Source of the DNA: Caldatribacterium sp051549785
GTDB taxonomy: Bacteria > Atribacterota > Atribacteria > Atribacterales > Caldatribacteriaceae
DNA: 64,000 nucleotides
Direction: 5' to 3'
Assembly: GCF_051549785.1 (NCBI RefSeq)
Contig: NZ_CP189974.1
Span: 1,860,001 to 1,924,000 of the forward strand
Part shown: piece after piece, positions 52,980 to 61,576 of the stretch
How the letters are laid out: each line of letters starts with the position of its first letter
How positions within the stretch are numbered: position 1 is the first letter of the stretch
Position numbers and translations under genes: made by a program
Notes under the pieces: generated by a model
The model's database searches: none
Told to the model about the DNA's origin: nothing
Seen by the model: the letters and a program-made list of their open reading frames with translations, nothing else

Positions 52980-54330
52980 CTTCCTCAACCCTCAGAGCGA
53001 AATCCCCAAAGACCAGGAGGAGGTTTCGTCTCAGAAAAATGCACTCGCCTGGCTCGACCTTTCGGGACTCCCCACAGGGGGAAACCACCTGCCAGTGCCC
53101 CATCCCCGAAAAAACGTATCCTTCGCCTTCCCTCCACCGGACTTCTCCGAGGGTCTCGTCCTCCCTCTGGCCGTGGAGCATTTTGGCCACCAGGTGAAAT
53201 CGGTGTCCAAGGACAATTTTCCGCTTTGCCGCGACCAGAACCCCCTGGCCTTTCCTCTCGAGGACACTGCACACCACCGGGTGGGGACGGCGCACAGTCT
53301 CCCCACAGAAGGGGCAGCGGCGAAGGGGAAGGGGCATCCAGTACGGATACGGGAAGTACTGGGCGCACTTCAAGCACCGCCAGAGCTCGAAAAAGGCGAA
53401 AAAGAGCGCCCGCTCCCATTCCCGCGCCAGGGGACGCTGCTCAGGAGAACGAAGGCCTTCAAGGAAACTCCGCTCGACGAGCTCCTGAAGGTGGGGAGGG
53501 AGCACGCAGTAACTGAGCACACCCCGGCGGAAAAGCGGTATCCCCAGGCGCTCGGGGCGATTCCGGAAGTCCAGGGGATGTTCACTGAAGAGCGCCATTT
53601 TCCCCCACCCGAGCCGTTCGTCCTCTTCCGGATCCTCAGCGTAGCAGACAAGAGGCTGCAGGGGATTTCGGAAAAGGAGCGTGTGGAAGACAAGGACTGC
53701 GAGGCTGTGCCGGTCGGTCCTTTGATTCGGGGTTTCTCTGCCCATGACCACTTCCGGAGCCATGAAGGGCATCATTCCTGCAACCTGAGGGGGGAGAAAC
53801 CCCGGGACCACAAGACCGTCAAGGTCAATGAGCACCGCAAGGCCCTTGCGGATATCCACCAGGAAGTTGCCAAAATGGAGATCGGCATGGGCACACCCCT
53901 TCCCGTGGAGCGCCGCTACGGTCCGGGTGATGCTGTGGGCCACCTGGAGGTAGTTGAGCCAGTTCGCCCCCTCCTCCACCGCCCTCTTGAACTCCCGGGG
54001 ACTGAAGATGTAATCGACGAGCTCCCGAAAAGGGGGGCGAGGGATTCGCTTCGTCACCACCCCAATCCTCCGCCACCCGTCAATTTCTCGCACCAGCGCC
54101 ACAGGCCAGCAAAGAAAACTGGCCTCTTCTCCCAGGTTTTTGCCCAGAGCGAGGACCCGCCGGAGGAGTTCCTCCTTTCCGGGAGGAAGAGTTCTGTCGT
54201 GGTACACCTTCACCACGAAGTTCCCGCAGCGGCTGAAGTACACCTCTCCTTCACCACCCACGAACACCGGACCCTCGACCTCAAGACGCTTCGGCACAAA
54301 CGGAAAAGGAGAAACGGTTGTGACCCTCAT
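52969..54330 (-). CDS. Protein kinase with C-terminal zinc ribbon (YegI / TerY-P triad type)
   Basis: 453 residues. The kinase core has the glycine loop GGEGEVY (25-31), the ATP lysine Lys41 in FVVKVYH, catalytic HADLHFGN (148-155) in place of HRDxxxxN, DLDG (169-172) in place of DFG, and MAPEVV near 190. The C-terminal third holds CLKC and CPFC, a zinc ribbon, followed by a beta-rich tail. This is the COG4248/YegI layout. The ATG overlaps the PP2C stop (ATGA). It should phosphorylate partners opposed by the adjacent phosphatase. Confidence 0.88.
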   Translation of the reverse strand: MRVTTVSPFPFVPKRLEVEGPVFVGGEGEVYFSRCGNFVVKVYHDRTLPPGKEELLRRVLALGKNLGEEASFLCWPVALVREIDGWRRIGVVTKRIPRPPFRELVDYIFSPREFKRAVEEGANWLNYLQVAHSITRTVAALHGKGCAHADLHFGNFLVDIRKGLAVLIDLDGLVVPGFLPPQVAGMMPFMAPEVVMGRETPNQRTDRHSLAVLVFHTLLFRNPLQPLVCYAEDPEEDERLGWGKMALFSEHPLDFRNRPERLGIPLFRRGVLSYCVLPPHLQELVERSFLEGLRSPEQRPLAREWERALFFAFFELWRCLKCAQYFPYPYWMPLPLRRCPFCGETVRRPHPVVCSVLERKGQGVLVAAKRKIVLGHRFHLVAKMLHGQREDETLGEVRWREGEGYVFSGMGHWQVVSPCGESRKVEPGECIFLRRNLLLVFGDFALRVEEDGL

Positions 54331-55268
54331 CGGTACACCACCACGAGTGTCCGATCGTCAAAACTCCCAGGAAGCGTATACGTCCCCAGCCAGAAAACGA
54401 GGCGCCGCGCCGCCACCTCGCGACTCGAAGTCGCACGAACCTCCCGAAGAATGTCCAGGGCAAAACGGTCAGTGATATCCTCCGGAGGCCCGTAGAGACA
54501 ATCATCAGCAAGGCCATCGGTCATGAGCATGAAGGCCGAAAGATGGTCCTTCCGGAAATCAAAGGTTCCAGCACGGCAGAAGTCCCGCCAGTCAGGCTGG
54601 GTCAGCACCTCCACCTCACCCGTATCACGTCCCTCCTGAACGCTTATGAGCACACTCTTTCCGTCTTTCCGAACACCAAGGAGCGCTCCATCTCCAATGT
54701 GGAAGAACGCCCCCTTTTCCTCGGCCACATGGAAAAGGCAGCAAAGCAACGTCGTGGCGAAATCCTGTGGGTCCCTTCCCTCCCGCTGGGCTAAGTCCTG
54801 GAGCACCCGGTGCGTGTACTCACCGGCTTCAAAAAGGTATTCCTGAACGGTTTCCCAGGGAGGGATTTCCCCTTTTTCCGCCTCTCCTTCCTGGAAAAAG
54901 CTGAGTACCCCCACCTCGCACCATCCCGGAATCGGGGAAAGGGAAACGGAGTCCTTCTCAAAGGTTCCCTTCGTAGAGATACGACGGACCTTTCTCGTAC
55001 AGCTATAGGGGAGGTGAAAGAGCACCCGGTCGGTGAAGGCGCTCACCGCCAGTGCCGACCCCCACACTCCTTTCGGGGCATTCCCAACTCCGTCGGCCAC
55101 CGCAACGCAGAGCCAGTCACCCTTTGACCGAACAAGAAGACTGTCCTCCCGACCCCTGTGCTCCCGGGAATGTAGCCTCCCTACGGCACTGCCACCAACG
55201 AAGCTGTACCGCCCAAGGGCTCCGAAAACGGCAATCCAGTCCGGATGGGTGTTGAAAGACGAAAGCAC
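54327..55268 (-). CDS. PP2C-family serine/threonine phosphatase (YegK type)
   Basis: About 313 residues from a GTG at 55268. Metal-binding and family motifs are REDSLLV, AVADGVGNAPKG, DFATTLLCCLF, FFHIGDGALLG, MLMTDGLADD and FDDRTLVVV, covering the PP2C core. The GTG has no SD. The strong GGGAGGTG (55304-55311) is followed by ATC at 55298 in frame, which could be a rare non-AUG start adding ten residues. It partners the YegI-like kinase and the TerY vWA protein. Confidence 0.88.
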   Translation of the reverse strand: MLSSFNTHPDWIAVFGALGRYSFVGGSAVGRLHSREHRGREDSLLVRSKGDWLCVAVADGVGNAPKGVWGSALAVSAFTDRVLFHLPYSCTRKVRRISTKGTFEKDSVSLSPIPGWCEVGVLSFFQEGEAEKGEIPPWETVQEYLFEAGEYTHRVLQDLAQREGRDPQDFATTLLCCLFHVAEEKGAFFHIGDGALLGVRKDGKSVLISVQEGRDTGEVEVLTQPDWRDFCRAGTFDFRKDHLSAFMLMTDGLADDCLYGPPEDITDRFALDILREVRATSSREVAARRLVFWLGTYTLPGSFDDRTLVVVYR

Positions 55269-55310
55269 TCGGTCGCCAGCGATGAATCCCTGGGGGATGT
55301 TCGCACCTCC

Positions 55311-56009
55311 CTATGGGATGTACTGCAGAACGTCCGGAGGCATGGGTATGGACATGGGTGAGCCCTCGCCCTGACCCTGAGGCCGCGAAAGAGTCTTGCT
55401 CACAGTACGCACAGTTTGAGAGACCCAGCGGAAAAAGGCGGAAAACGATGCGGCGTCGGAGTCCATCTTGAAGCTCGGCCCAATGGCGATTTCCCGAAGC
55501 GTGGCCTCATCGATGTCCGGACCGCAGCCCACGGTAATCACGTTGAGCACCTTGCGTTCTCTCCGCTTGAGCAGTTCTTCCCGCGGGGTTCGCCAGTCGT
55601 CAGTGGGTTTCCCGTCGGTGAGGATGAAGACAAGAGGCTTCCAGTCACCCTTTTCCCCTCCCGGAACGGCCTTCTTCACATCCCGATCGAGGGACTCGAT
55701 GAGCAGCCGAAGTGCCTGCCCAAGGGGGGTGTATCCTCCCGCCTCAAGGGGAGGGAGGGTCAGCTGGTCAATGGGCACAAGCCCCCGGGTGAGGTTTTCG
55801 ACTTCTTTTCCGAAGGTAATGACCGAAACCCAGACCGTCTCCCGGGCGAAGGTGTCGTTCTCCACCTCTCGCTTGAACAGCGCCACCCCCTCCTGGAGGG
55901 CCTGAATGGGTGCTCCCGCCATGCTCCCCGAAGTGTCAAGGAGCAGGTACACCGGCAAACGACGCAGACCCTGGCTCAATGCCACATCCATCTCTATGCG
56001 CTCTTCCAT
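55311..56009 (-). CDS. TerY-like von Willebrand factor A domain protein (YegL type)
   Basis: About 232 residues. The vWA core begins LRRLPVYLLLDTSGSMAGAPI with the MIDAS Asp-x-Ser-x-Ser at 25-29. GGYTPLGQAL (MIDAS Thr) and KPLVFILTDGKPTDDW follow. Close to the TerY/YegL group (COG4245). The start at 56009 follows GGAGGGTGA. The C-terminal PMSIPMPPDVLQYIP tail is proline-rich. In known TerY-P systems the vWA protein nucleates a complex with the kinase and phosphatase. Confidence 0.9.
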   Translation of the reverse strand: MEERIEMDVALSQGLRRLPVYLLLDTSGSMAGAPIQALQEGVALFKREVENDTFARETVWVSVITFGKEVENLTRGLVPIDQLTLPPLEAGGYTPLGQALRLLIESLDRDVKKAVPGGEKGDWKPLVFILTDGKPTDDWRTPREELLKRRERKVLNVITVGCGPDIDEATLREIAIGPSFKMDSDAASFSAFFRWVSQTVRTVSKTLSRPQGQGEGSPMSIPMPPDVLQYIP

Positions 56010-56014
56010 ACGTC

Positions 56015-57184
56015 TCACCCTCCCGCAGAAGAACATAAAGAATCATGCCATTTTCCCAGCATCCTCCGCACAAGGGGAACACCAACCAGAATCGCCCCGT
56101 GGGGGCACACCTCCTGACACACAAAGCAGCGAATGCACTGGGCGTACTCTATAGAAGGGAGGTGAACTCCTTCATTCCAGCGCAGGGCCTGAGGATGTGC
56201 AGGACAAACCTCGGTGCACACCCCACAACCTTTGCAGAGCTCCCGCCGGATGGCCGGGTAGGGAAGGAGGAAACGTCGCACAAGGGGGAGAAAGAGTTTC
56301 CTCGAGGGAGCTACCCGGGGCATCCGCAGGACCTCAAAATCTCTTTGCTCAAAGCGCCCAGGATCGTCCCCCCAGAGTACGATGGCCTCTTTTCGCCACG
56401 TCCCCAGGCCAAGACGTTCGCCCTCAGAACAGGTGGGAACAAGGACAGGATCAAGGTGGATCAACCGTGCCAGGGTAGCATCAAGCGCCACGGGATCCCG
56501 GGAAAAGGCCAGAAGCCCCATGAAACGGGGTTTTCCGTTTCGGGGGCCGTTACCCTCCATCGCCACCACCGCGTCCATGACGAAGAAGGCCGGACGGAGG
56601 AGACGGTTGAGATCCACGAGCATCCGGGAAAACAGCGTGGCATCAGGAATACGAAAGTGGTACTCTCCTTTTCGCACCCCCGGAACGCACCCAAGCTGGT
56701 TCTTCACCGCCCCTGTGACCCTGGTGAGCCCATGGGTTTTCCATTTCGGAAGGCTCACAAGAGCGTCGTACTCCCTGATCCCCCTGGCGATGGTGAACTT
56801 CCTGTGCTGCACACCCTCTGGAAAATCCACCTCCACCCCATGGGTAAAATCCACGAAATCCACGCCCAGAGACCGGGCCACCTCGAGGATGCCGGCTTTT
56901 TTCGCCACACTCTCAGGCGACCCGAAGGCGGGGGAATCCCCGAATCCCACCCGGTACCCCGCTTCCAGGAATACCTTCGCCACCGCCCGGAACACCGCAG
57001 GATGGGTGGTCACAGCCCGCTCCGGAGCCTCACCCACAAGGAGATTGGGTTTGAGGAGCACGCTCTTTGCCCCAGGACACAGCGCCTCCGGTCCCCCAAA
57101 AAGGGCAAAACCCCGGCGAACGGCTCTCTCCACCTCCCCCTCATCGTAACCCGGACAGAACACCAGGGCAACAGGAGACGACAT
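56015..57184 (-). CDS. DUF362 protein with two [4Fe-4S] ferredoxin motifs
   Basis: 389 residues. The N-terminal DUF362 domain has VLLKPNLLVGEAPERAVTTHP and VSLPKWKTHGLTRVTGAVKNQLGCVPG. The C terminus has CKGCGVCTEVCPAH and CIRCFVCQEVCPHGA, two ferredoxin-type cluster sites. Such proteins are predicted iron-sulfur oxidoreductases common in anaerobes; their reaction is unknown. It sits directly upstream of terY, its stop adjoining the terY SD, and may be co-transcribed with the TerY-type genes by chance or function. Confidence 0.88.
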   Translation of the reverse strand: MSSPVALVFCPGYDEGEVERAVRRGFALFGGPEALCPGAKSVLLKPNLLVGEAPERAVTTHPAVFRAVAKVFLEAGYRVGFGDSPAFGSPESVAKKAGILEVARSLGVDFVDFTHGVEVDFPEGVQHRKFTIARGIREYDALVSLPKWKTHGLTRVTGAVKNQLGCVPGVRKGEYHFRIPDATLFSRMLVDLNRLLRPAFFVMDAVVAMEGNGPRNGKPRFMGLLAFSRDPVALDATLARLIHLDPVLVPTCSEGERLGLGTWRKEAIVLWGDDPGRFEQRDFEVLRMPRVAPSRKLFLPLVRRFLLPYPAIRRELCKGCGVCTEVCPAHPQALRWNEGVHLPSIEYAQCIRCFVCQEVCPHGAILVGVPLVRRMLGKWHDSLCSSAGG

Positions 57185-57187
57185 CGC

Positions 57188-57216
57188 TTGCAGACCCCCT
57201 CAGGGTACGGTACAAT
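57188..57216 (+). promoter_or_regulatory. Promoter of the FolT gene
   Basis: TTGCAG (57188-57193) and TACAAT (57211-57216) with 17 bases between, about 32 bases before the ATG. The leader is too short for a folate riboswitch. Confidence 0.65.
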
Positions 57217-57248
57217 ACCAGAAAACCAGCGCCAGGGGAGGTTGTCCA

Positions 57249-57770
57249 ATGCGCGAGAAAGTTCGCCACCTTGCCTTCACGGGGATCTTCATCGCCATGA
57301 GTGTGGTGCTCACCCGATTCGCCAGCCTCCGCATCGCCATCGGCGGTATTGAAGGCATACGGATTGGTTTTGGAACCCTTCCCATCATCCTCAGCGGCGT
57401 TCTCCTTGGACCCATTTCCGGTGCCCTCACGGGGGCCCTTGCGGACATCATTGGCTTTGTCCTCAGCCCCATGGGACCGTATTTCCCCCACTTCACCCTG
57501 ACGTCAAGCCTCTACGGAGTAATTCCAGGGGTTGTGTCGCTTCTTCCCCTTCGCTCAAAGACCCTTCGGGTCTTCTGTGTTGTAGCCATTCCCCAGGTGG
57601 GCGTAGGGCTCTTCCTCACCCCCTACTTCCTCCACACCCTCTTCGACATGCCCTGGAAGATTCTCCTTGCTCCTCGCCTTGTGAGTGTACCGCTTAACAC
57701 CATTGCTTTCACTGTGCTCATCCTTAGCCTCTTTCGGGTGCCGGCGTTTGCCGCTTTCGGTGAACGGTAG
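57249..57770 (+). CDS. folT: ECF transporter S component, folate-type (FolT family)
   Basis: A 173-residue protein with about six helices. The N terminus TGIFIAMSVVLTRFASLRIAIGGIEGIRIGFG and the segment ILSGVLLGPISGALTGALADIIGFVLSPMGPYFPHFTLTSSLYG match FolT-type S components, which bind folate and dock on a shared EcfAA'T module not present here. It has its own promoter and SD (GGGGAGG). Other vitamin S components share the fold, so folate is probable but not certain. Confidence 0.82.
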   Translation: MREKVRHLAFTGIFIAMSVVLTRFASLRIAIGGIEGIRIGFGTLPIILSGVLLGPISGALTGALADIIGFVLSPMGPYFPHFTLTSSLYGVIPGVVSLLPLRSKTLRVFCVVAIPQVGVGLFLTPYFLHTLFDMPWKILLAPRLVSVPLNTIAFTVLILSLFRVPAFAAFGER

Positions 57771-57773
57771 GGC

Positions 57774-58442
57774 TCAAAGACGTTCGCAGAATTCCCGGAA
57801 GCGCCGCGCCGCCGCTTCGAGGTCTTCTCTCCCTGAAAAGATGCTCGAAGTTCCAGCCACGAACACGTTGGCCCCGGCTCTCTTGAGCTGGGGCACGGTC
57901 TCCTCACTGATCCCTCCATCGACGGCAATATCAACGGCAACACCGAGCTCAAGGCTCATCTTCCGGATGACTTCCACCTTGGCCACGACCTCAGGGACAA
58001 ACCTCTGCCCCACAAAACCCGGATCCACGGTCATGCAGAGGACGAGATCAAGGTAAGGGAGGAGATAGCGCAAAAACTCCGGGCTTGTGGAGGGGTTCAG
58101 GGCAATGCCCACCTTCTTGCCAAGCCTCTTCACCGCATCGACCAGGTGGTGCAGTCGCGGGTTTCCCTCGGCATGAAAGGTGATGCTGTCGGCTCCAAGC
58201 TGGGCAAAGAGCGAGAAGTGCGCCTCGGGGTTCACCACCATGAGGTGGACATCAAAAAGGAGTGAGGTCTGGGGACGGAGCTTCTTCAGGAGGTTCGTCC
58301 CGATGGCAAAATTGGGCACAAACACCCCATCCATGATGTCGATGTGGAGCATCTCGATTCCGGCTCGCTCGAGCTTCCGGACATCCTCGAGGAGGGCGAG
58401 GTAGTTCGCACAGTCCAGAGACGCCGAAATCCTCGTCTTCAT
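57774..58442 (-). CDS. rpe: Ribulose-phosphate 3-epimerase
   Basis: 222 residues, TIM barrel. LHIDIMDGVFVPNFAIG carries the metal-binding His/Asp, FDVHLMVVNPE the next His, LCMTVDPGFVGQRFVPE the flexible loop and DIAVDGGISEETVPQLKRAGANVFVAGTSSIF the phosphate-binding end. The ATG overlaps the neighbouring dehydrogenase stop (ATGA). It interconverts ribulose-5-P and xylulose-5-P. Linkage to dehydrogenases suggests a pentitol or sugar-alcohol catabolic unit; an allulose-6-P epimerase is an alternative. Confidence 0.9.
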   Translation of the reverse strand: MKTRISASLDCANYLALLEDVRKLERAGIEMLHIDIMDGVFVPNFAIGTNLLKKLRPQTSLLFDVHLMVVNPEAHFSLFAQLGADSITFHAEGNPRLHHLVDAVKRLGKKVGIALNPSTSPEFLRYLLPYLDLVLCMTVDPGFVGQRFVPEVVAKVEVIRKMSLELGVAVDIAVDGGISEETVPQLKRAGANVFVAGTSSIFSGREDLEAAARRFREFCERL

Positions 58443-59464
58443 GGGATGAGCACCACCTTCACGTACGACAGCCGTCGCTCCCGCATTCCTGAAAGAAAAG
58501 CCGGCGCTTCCTCAAGACGGATGCGGTGAGAGATCAACGGGGCAAAGGACACCCGTCTCCCGGCAGCAAGGTCAAGAACCTTCTTCCAGTCAGAATCAAG
58601 GAAGGTGAAACTCGAGTTCCAGCTCCCAAAAACCGTGAGTTCCTTCCGGAGGATGTGCCCAAAATCCGCCGGCTGGAGGGTGAGCTCTTTCTCCTGGTTC
58701 CCCAAAAGCAGCACCTTCCCCTTCTTGCGCACAAGCTTCAGGGCGTCCACCAGGGCCCTGGCGCTACCTGAAGCCTCAACCACAAGGTCGATGCCTTCAG
58801 GTTCTGCGGGGAAAAAGGAGGGGAAAAGCGTCACATCAAAACCCAGATTCCTTGCCAGAGCGAATTTGTGCTCGTCTACATCGTACCCGATGAGTCGCCG
58901 AACTCCCGCAAGCTTCAGCCACATTCCAAGAAGCAGCCCCACCGGTCCAAGACCGAACACGGCTGCGCTTTCCCCCATAACCTCACCCACACGCCGGACG
59001 GCATGGAACGCCACCGCCGCAGGCTCGGTGAGAGCACCTTCTTCAAAGGAAAGGTTCCCCGGAAGGGGGAGGAGATTGGCCACAGGCGCCACGACGTACT
59101 CGGCAAATGCGCCATTTTGGCGAGAGCCAAGGTACCCGTAGTCCTCGCAGAGCTCATACCACCCCATCTCACAGTAGGGACACTTCCGGCAAGGAAGGAG
59201 GGGGTACACCACCACCCGCTCTCCCACCCACCGTTCATCTTCTCTCCCTCCCACGGCTACGACCTCTCCTGAAAATTCGTGTCCTGGAATGAGGGGGTAG
59301 AAGTAGGCAATGTCCCCAAAAATCCGGGGGAGATCCGAGCCGCAGATGCCACAGGCCCGGACCCGGACAAGGGCTTCCCCGGATCTCGGTTCGGGAAGCG
59401 GGACTTCAGCAAGGCGCAGGCGACCTCTACCCTCAAGAACCAGCGCCTTCATAACCCGGGTCAT
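58439..59464 (-). CDS. Zinc-dependent sugar-alcohol dehydrogenase (MDR family, GatD/SorD-like)
   Basis: 341 residues. Catalytic zinc ligands lie in ACGICGSDLP and PGHEFSGEV. The structural zinc cluster is CRKCPYCEMGWYELC. The Rossmann motif is VFGLGPVGLLLG. SRQNGAFAEYVVAP is typical of galactitol-1-phosphate and sorbitol dehydrogenases. It lies between a second dehydrogenase and rpe with ATGA overlaps on both sides, so the three are coupled. Confidence 0.87.
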   Translation of the reverse strand: MTRVMKALVLEGRGRLRLAEVPLPEPRSGEALVRVRACGICGSDLPRIFGDIAYFYPLIPGHEFSGEVVAVGGREDERWVGERVVVYPLLPCRKCPYCEMGWYELCEDYGYLGSRQNGAFAEYVVAPVANLLPLPGNLSFEEGALTEPAAVAFHAVRRVGEVMGESAAVFGLGPVGLLLGMWLKLAGVRRLIGYDVDEHKFALARNLGFDVTLFPSFFPAEPEGIDLVVEASGSARALVDALKLVRKKGKVLLLGNQEKELTLQPADFGHILRKELTVFGSWNSSFTFLDSDWKKVLDLAAGRRVSFAPLISHRIRLEEAPAFLSGMRERRLSYVKVVLIP

Positions 59465-60498
59465 GGGTTGACCACAACCTTGAGCCCCTCGTGGGATTCA
59501 GCCACCCGGAAGGCCTCATGGACGGCCTCAAGGGGGAAGCGGTGAGTGATGTACCAGGAAGGATGCACCATACCTTTTGCCATTACCTGCAGGGCTTTCC
59601 TGTGATGGCGGGGAAGGCTTCCATGAGTCCCGAGGACCATGCACTCCCGGTAGTGGATGAGGTTACTCGGGATGGAGATGTTCCGGGCATCCTTTGGCAA
59701 TCCGCCGAAAAAGTTAATTCGCGCCCGGTGACGGGCAAGGCGCAACGCCATCTCCTGGGCATCGGGAGAGGCGCAGGTGACCATCACCACATCCGCCCCC
59801 TCTCCCTCGGTCACCTCGAACACCTTCGCCTCAAGGTCCGGGTCGTCGGCAAGGAAATAGTGGTCGGCGCCGAATTTCTTCGCCATCTCCAGGCGCCTCA
59901 GAGAACGCTGGACAACGATGATATTCGTCGCCCCCATGAAGCGGCCCATCTCAATCATCATGCACCCGATGGGACCGGCACCGATGATAAGGAGTGTGTC
60001 CCCCACACCGAGCTGACTCATCTCAAGGCCGTTGATGGCACAGGCCAGGGGTTCGGCGAGGGAGGCCTCGTCGTACGAGAGATTCTCAGGAATCCGGTGT
60101 ACTGCCCCCTGAGTGACGGTCAGGGCGTTCAAGAGGATATACTCGGCGAATCCCCCGGGGAACTGGTACCCGATGGCGTAGTTAGTGGCACAGTTCGTAC
60201 CCATCCCGTTCTGGCACCAGTAGCAAGCTCCACAGGGGACATCGGCACCGATGGCCACCCGGTCCCCTACCCGGAATTTGGTCACCCCAGGACCAACGGC
60301 CACGACATCCCCGGCGACTTCGTGCCCGATAATCTGGGGGAATTTCACCCGGGGGTTTCCGAAGTGGAAAATGCGGATATCCGAGCCACAGACAGAACAC
60401 GCCCGAACACGAACGAGAACCTCTCCTTCCCTGGGAGAAGGGTCAGGAACCTCCATGATGCTGAGACGATCAAAACCTTCTAAGACTGCGGCGCGCAT
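59461..60498 (-). CDS. Zinc-dependent alcohol/sugar-alcohol dehydrogenase (MDR family)
   Basis: 345 residues. Catalytic zinc region ACSVCGSDIRIF and IGHEVAGDVVAVG, a structural zinc site with CGACYWCQNGMGTNC, and Rossmann motif IIGAGPIGCMMIEMG. It is a paralogue of the next gene. Substrate unknown. The ATG overlaps or adjoins GAAGGAGC. The OsmC gene lies 30 bases upstream. Confidence 0.87.
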   Translation of the reverse strand: MRAAVLEGFDRLSIMEVPDPSPREGEVLVRVRACSVCGSDIRIFHFGNPRVKFPQIIGHEVAGDVVAVGPGVTKFRVGDRVAIGADVPCGACYWCQNGMGTNCATNYAIGYQFPGGFAEYILLNALTVTQGAVHRIPENLSYDEASLAEPLACAINGLEMSQLGVGDTLLIIGAGPIGCMMIEMGRFMGATNIIVVQRSLRRLEMAKKFGADHYFLADDPDLEAKVFEVTEGEGADVVMVTCASPDAQEMALRLARHRARINFFGGLPKDARNISIPSNLIHYRECMVLGTHGSLPRHHRKALQVMAKGMVHPSWYITHRFPLEAVHEAFRVAESHEGLKVVVNP

Positions 60499-60528
60499 GC
60501 TCCTTCATCCCTCTTGAGCCAGTCTACC

Positions 60529-60969
60529 CTACGTCCTTTCAATCCTCCCTGAAACCTCCGTGCCGTTACTCAGAACATCAGAAACCGGACAGCGTTTCTT
60601 CACCTCGTCAAGGAGCCATTGCAGCTCCTCCTCAGAGAGTTTCCCGCTGACCTTCACCACAAAACGGATGGAGAGAAAACCGGGACGCACAATGTCATAC
60701 TGCCCCATGAACCCCCGGGGGTCGAGATCGCCTTCCGCCTCGATAGCTATTCTCTCCACCGGAAGGTTCTTTTCCCGAGCTACCACCACCGTCACAATGC
60801 CCAGACACCCGATGAGCGCGGCAAGGATGCCCTCAACAGGATTGGGCGCCGAATCCTTCCCTCCCAGGGAAGGGGGCTCGTCAAAGCTTAGAGAGAAATT
60901 CCTGACCCTTGTGTCAATACGCAAACCCTCGACCCACTCACCTGATGCCTTGAAGGTCAGAACGCCCAC
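60529..60969 (-). CDS. OsmC-family protein (peroxiredoxin-like)
   Basis: 146 residues. The two redox cysteines lie in LAALIGCLGIVTVVVA and KKRCPVSDVLSNG, the positions used by OsmC/Ohr proteins to reduce organic hydroperoxides. The N terminus is the beta-rich VLTFKASGEWVEGLR. It is closer to the YhfA/OsmC-like branch than Ohr. Found in a minus-strand run with PhoU and dehydrogenases. Confidence 0.85.
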   Translation of the reverse strand: MGVLTFKASGEWVEGLRIDTRVRNFSLSFDEPPSLGGKDSAPNPVEGILAALIGCLGIVTVVVAREKNLPVERIAIEAEGDLDPRGFMGQYDIVRPGFLSIRFVVKVSGKLSEEELQWLLDEVKKRCPVSDVLSNGTEVSGRIERT

Positions 60970-60985
60970 AGCATATTCCTCCTCT

Positions 60986-61564
60986 CTATGATCGAGGCAT
61001 GCAGAGAATTTCCCGGACTTTCAGGTCGAAGAAAGAATTCTGGTGGCACGGACGCAGAACAAGCGCCGTATCCGCCCCCTTTCCACTCCCCCCAAGGGCG
61101 ATAACGTCCTCCGTCGTGGGAATTGCCCCCGCGTCGGCAGCCATGATGGCCACCTCGACCGCCACCTTAAACCCCTCTGAAATCCGCCGGAAGCTCTCGG
61201 CAATGACCTCGGGGATACTCAAACCCCCAAAACGTTGACGGAATGACCGGGAAATGCCGCTCAATGCATGGGACCCCTGCACCACGGTCATCCCCATGGA
61301 TTCAAGAAGGGCCCGGCGCTCGGGAGAGAGGGAAACCTCGTCCCCTCCGGAAAACCCGGCATGGTACGTGCACACCACAATTTTCCCCTGGTACCCTTCC
61401 TGACGTGCCCTCTCCCCAAGACGAAGGGCAGTTTCTCCGGAACTCGAGGCCACCACAAGGTAGGCGATACCGCCCTCCTTTGCCCTCTTCACCGCACACT
61501 CCAGGGCTTTCTCCGTATTCTGAGGACCCGGAGCCTCAAAATACCAGACGGTCCGCTCCTCCAT
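60986..61564 (-). CDS. Stand-alone pyruvate kinase C-terminal-like domain protein
   Basis: 192 residues. IAYLVVASSSGETALRLGERA is the typical pyruvate kinase alpha/beta (allosteric) domain start, here without the catalytic barrel. GSGKGADTALVLRPCHQNSFFDLKVREILCMPR resembles the COG1751 family of isolated domains. Such proteins are uncharacterised and may bind small metabolites or nucleotides. It lies 16 bases before OsmC and 12 after phoU. Confidence 0.82.
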   Translation of the reverse strand: MEERTVWYFEAPGPQNTEKALECAVKRAKEGGIAYLVVASSSGETALRLGERARQEGYQGKIVVCTYHAGFSGGDEVSLSPERRALLESMGMTVVQGSHALSGISRSFRQRFGGLSIPEVIAESFRRISEGFKVAVEVAIMAADAGAIPTTEDVIALGGSGKGADTALVLRPCHQNSFFDLKVREILCMPRS

Positions 61565-61576
61565 CCTCCTCCCTCC

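Noticed and set aside
52963..54495. A 510-codon open frame on the plus strand opposite the kinase and PP2C genes
   Set aside because: The minus-strand kinase has clear catalytic motifs and zinc ribbon, while the plus-strand product is proline/arginine/histidine-rich without any family feature.
57211..57248. Folate or thiamine riboswitch before folT
   Set aside because: The leader from the good promoter to the ATG is only about 30 bases, too short for any known riboswitch.
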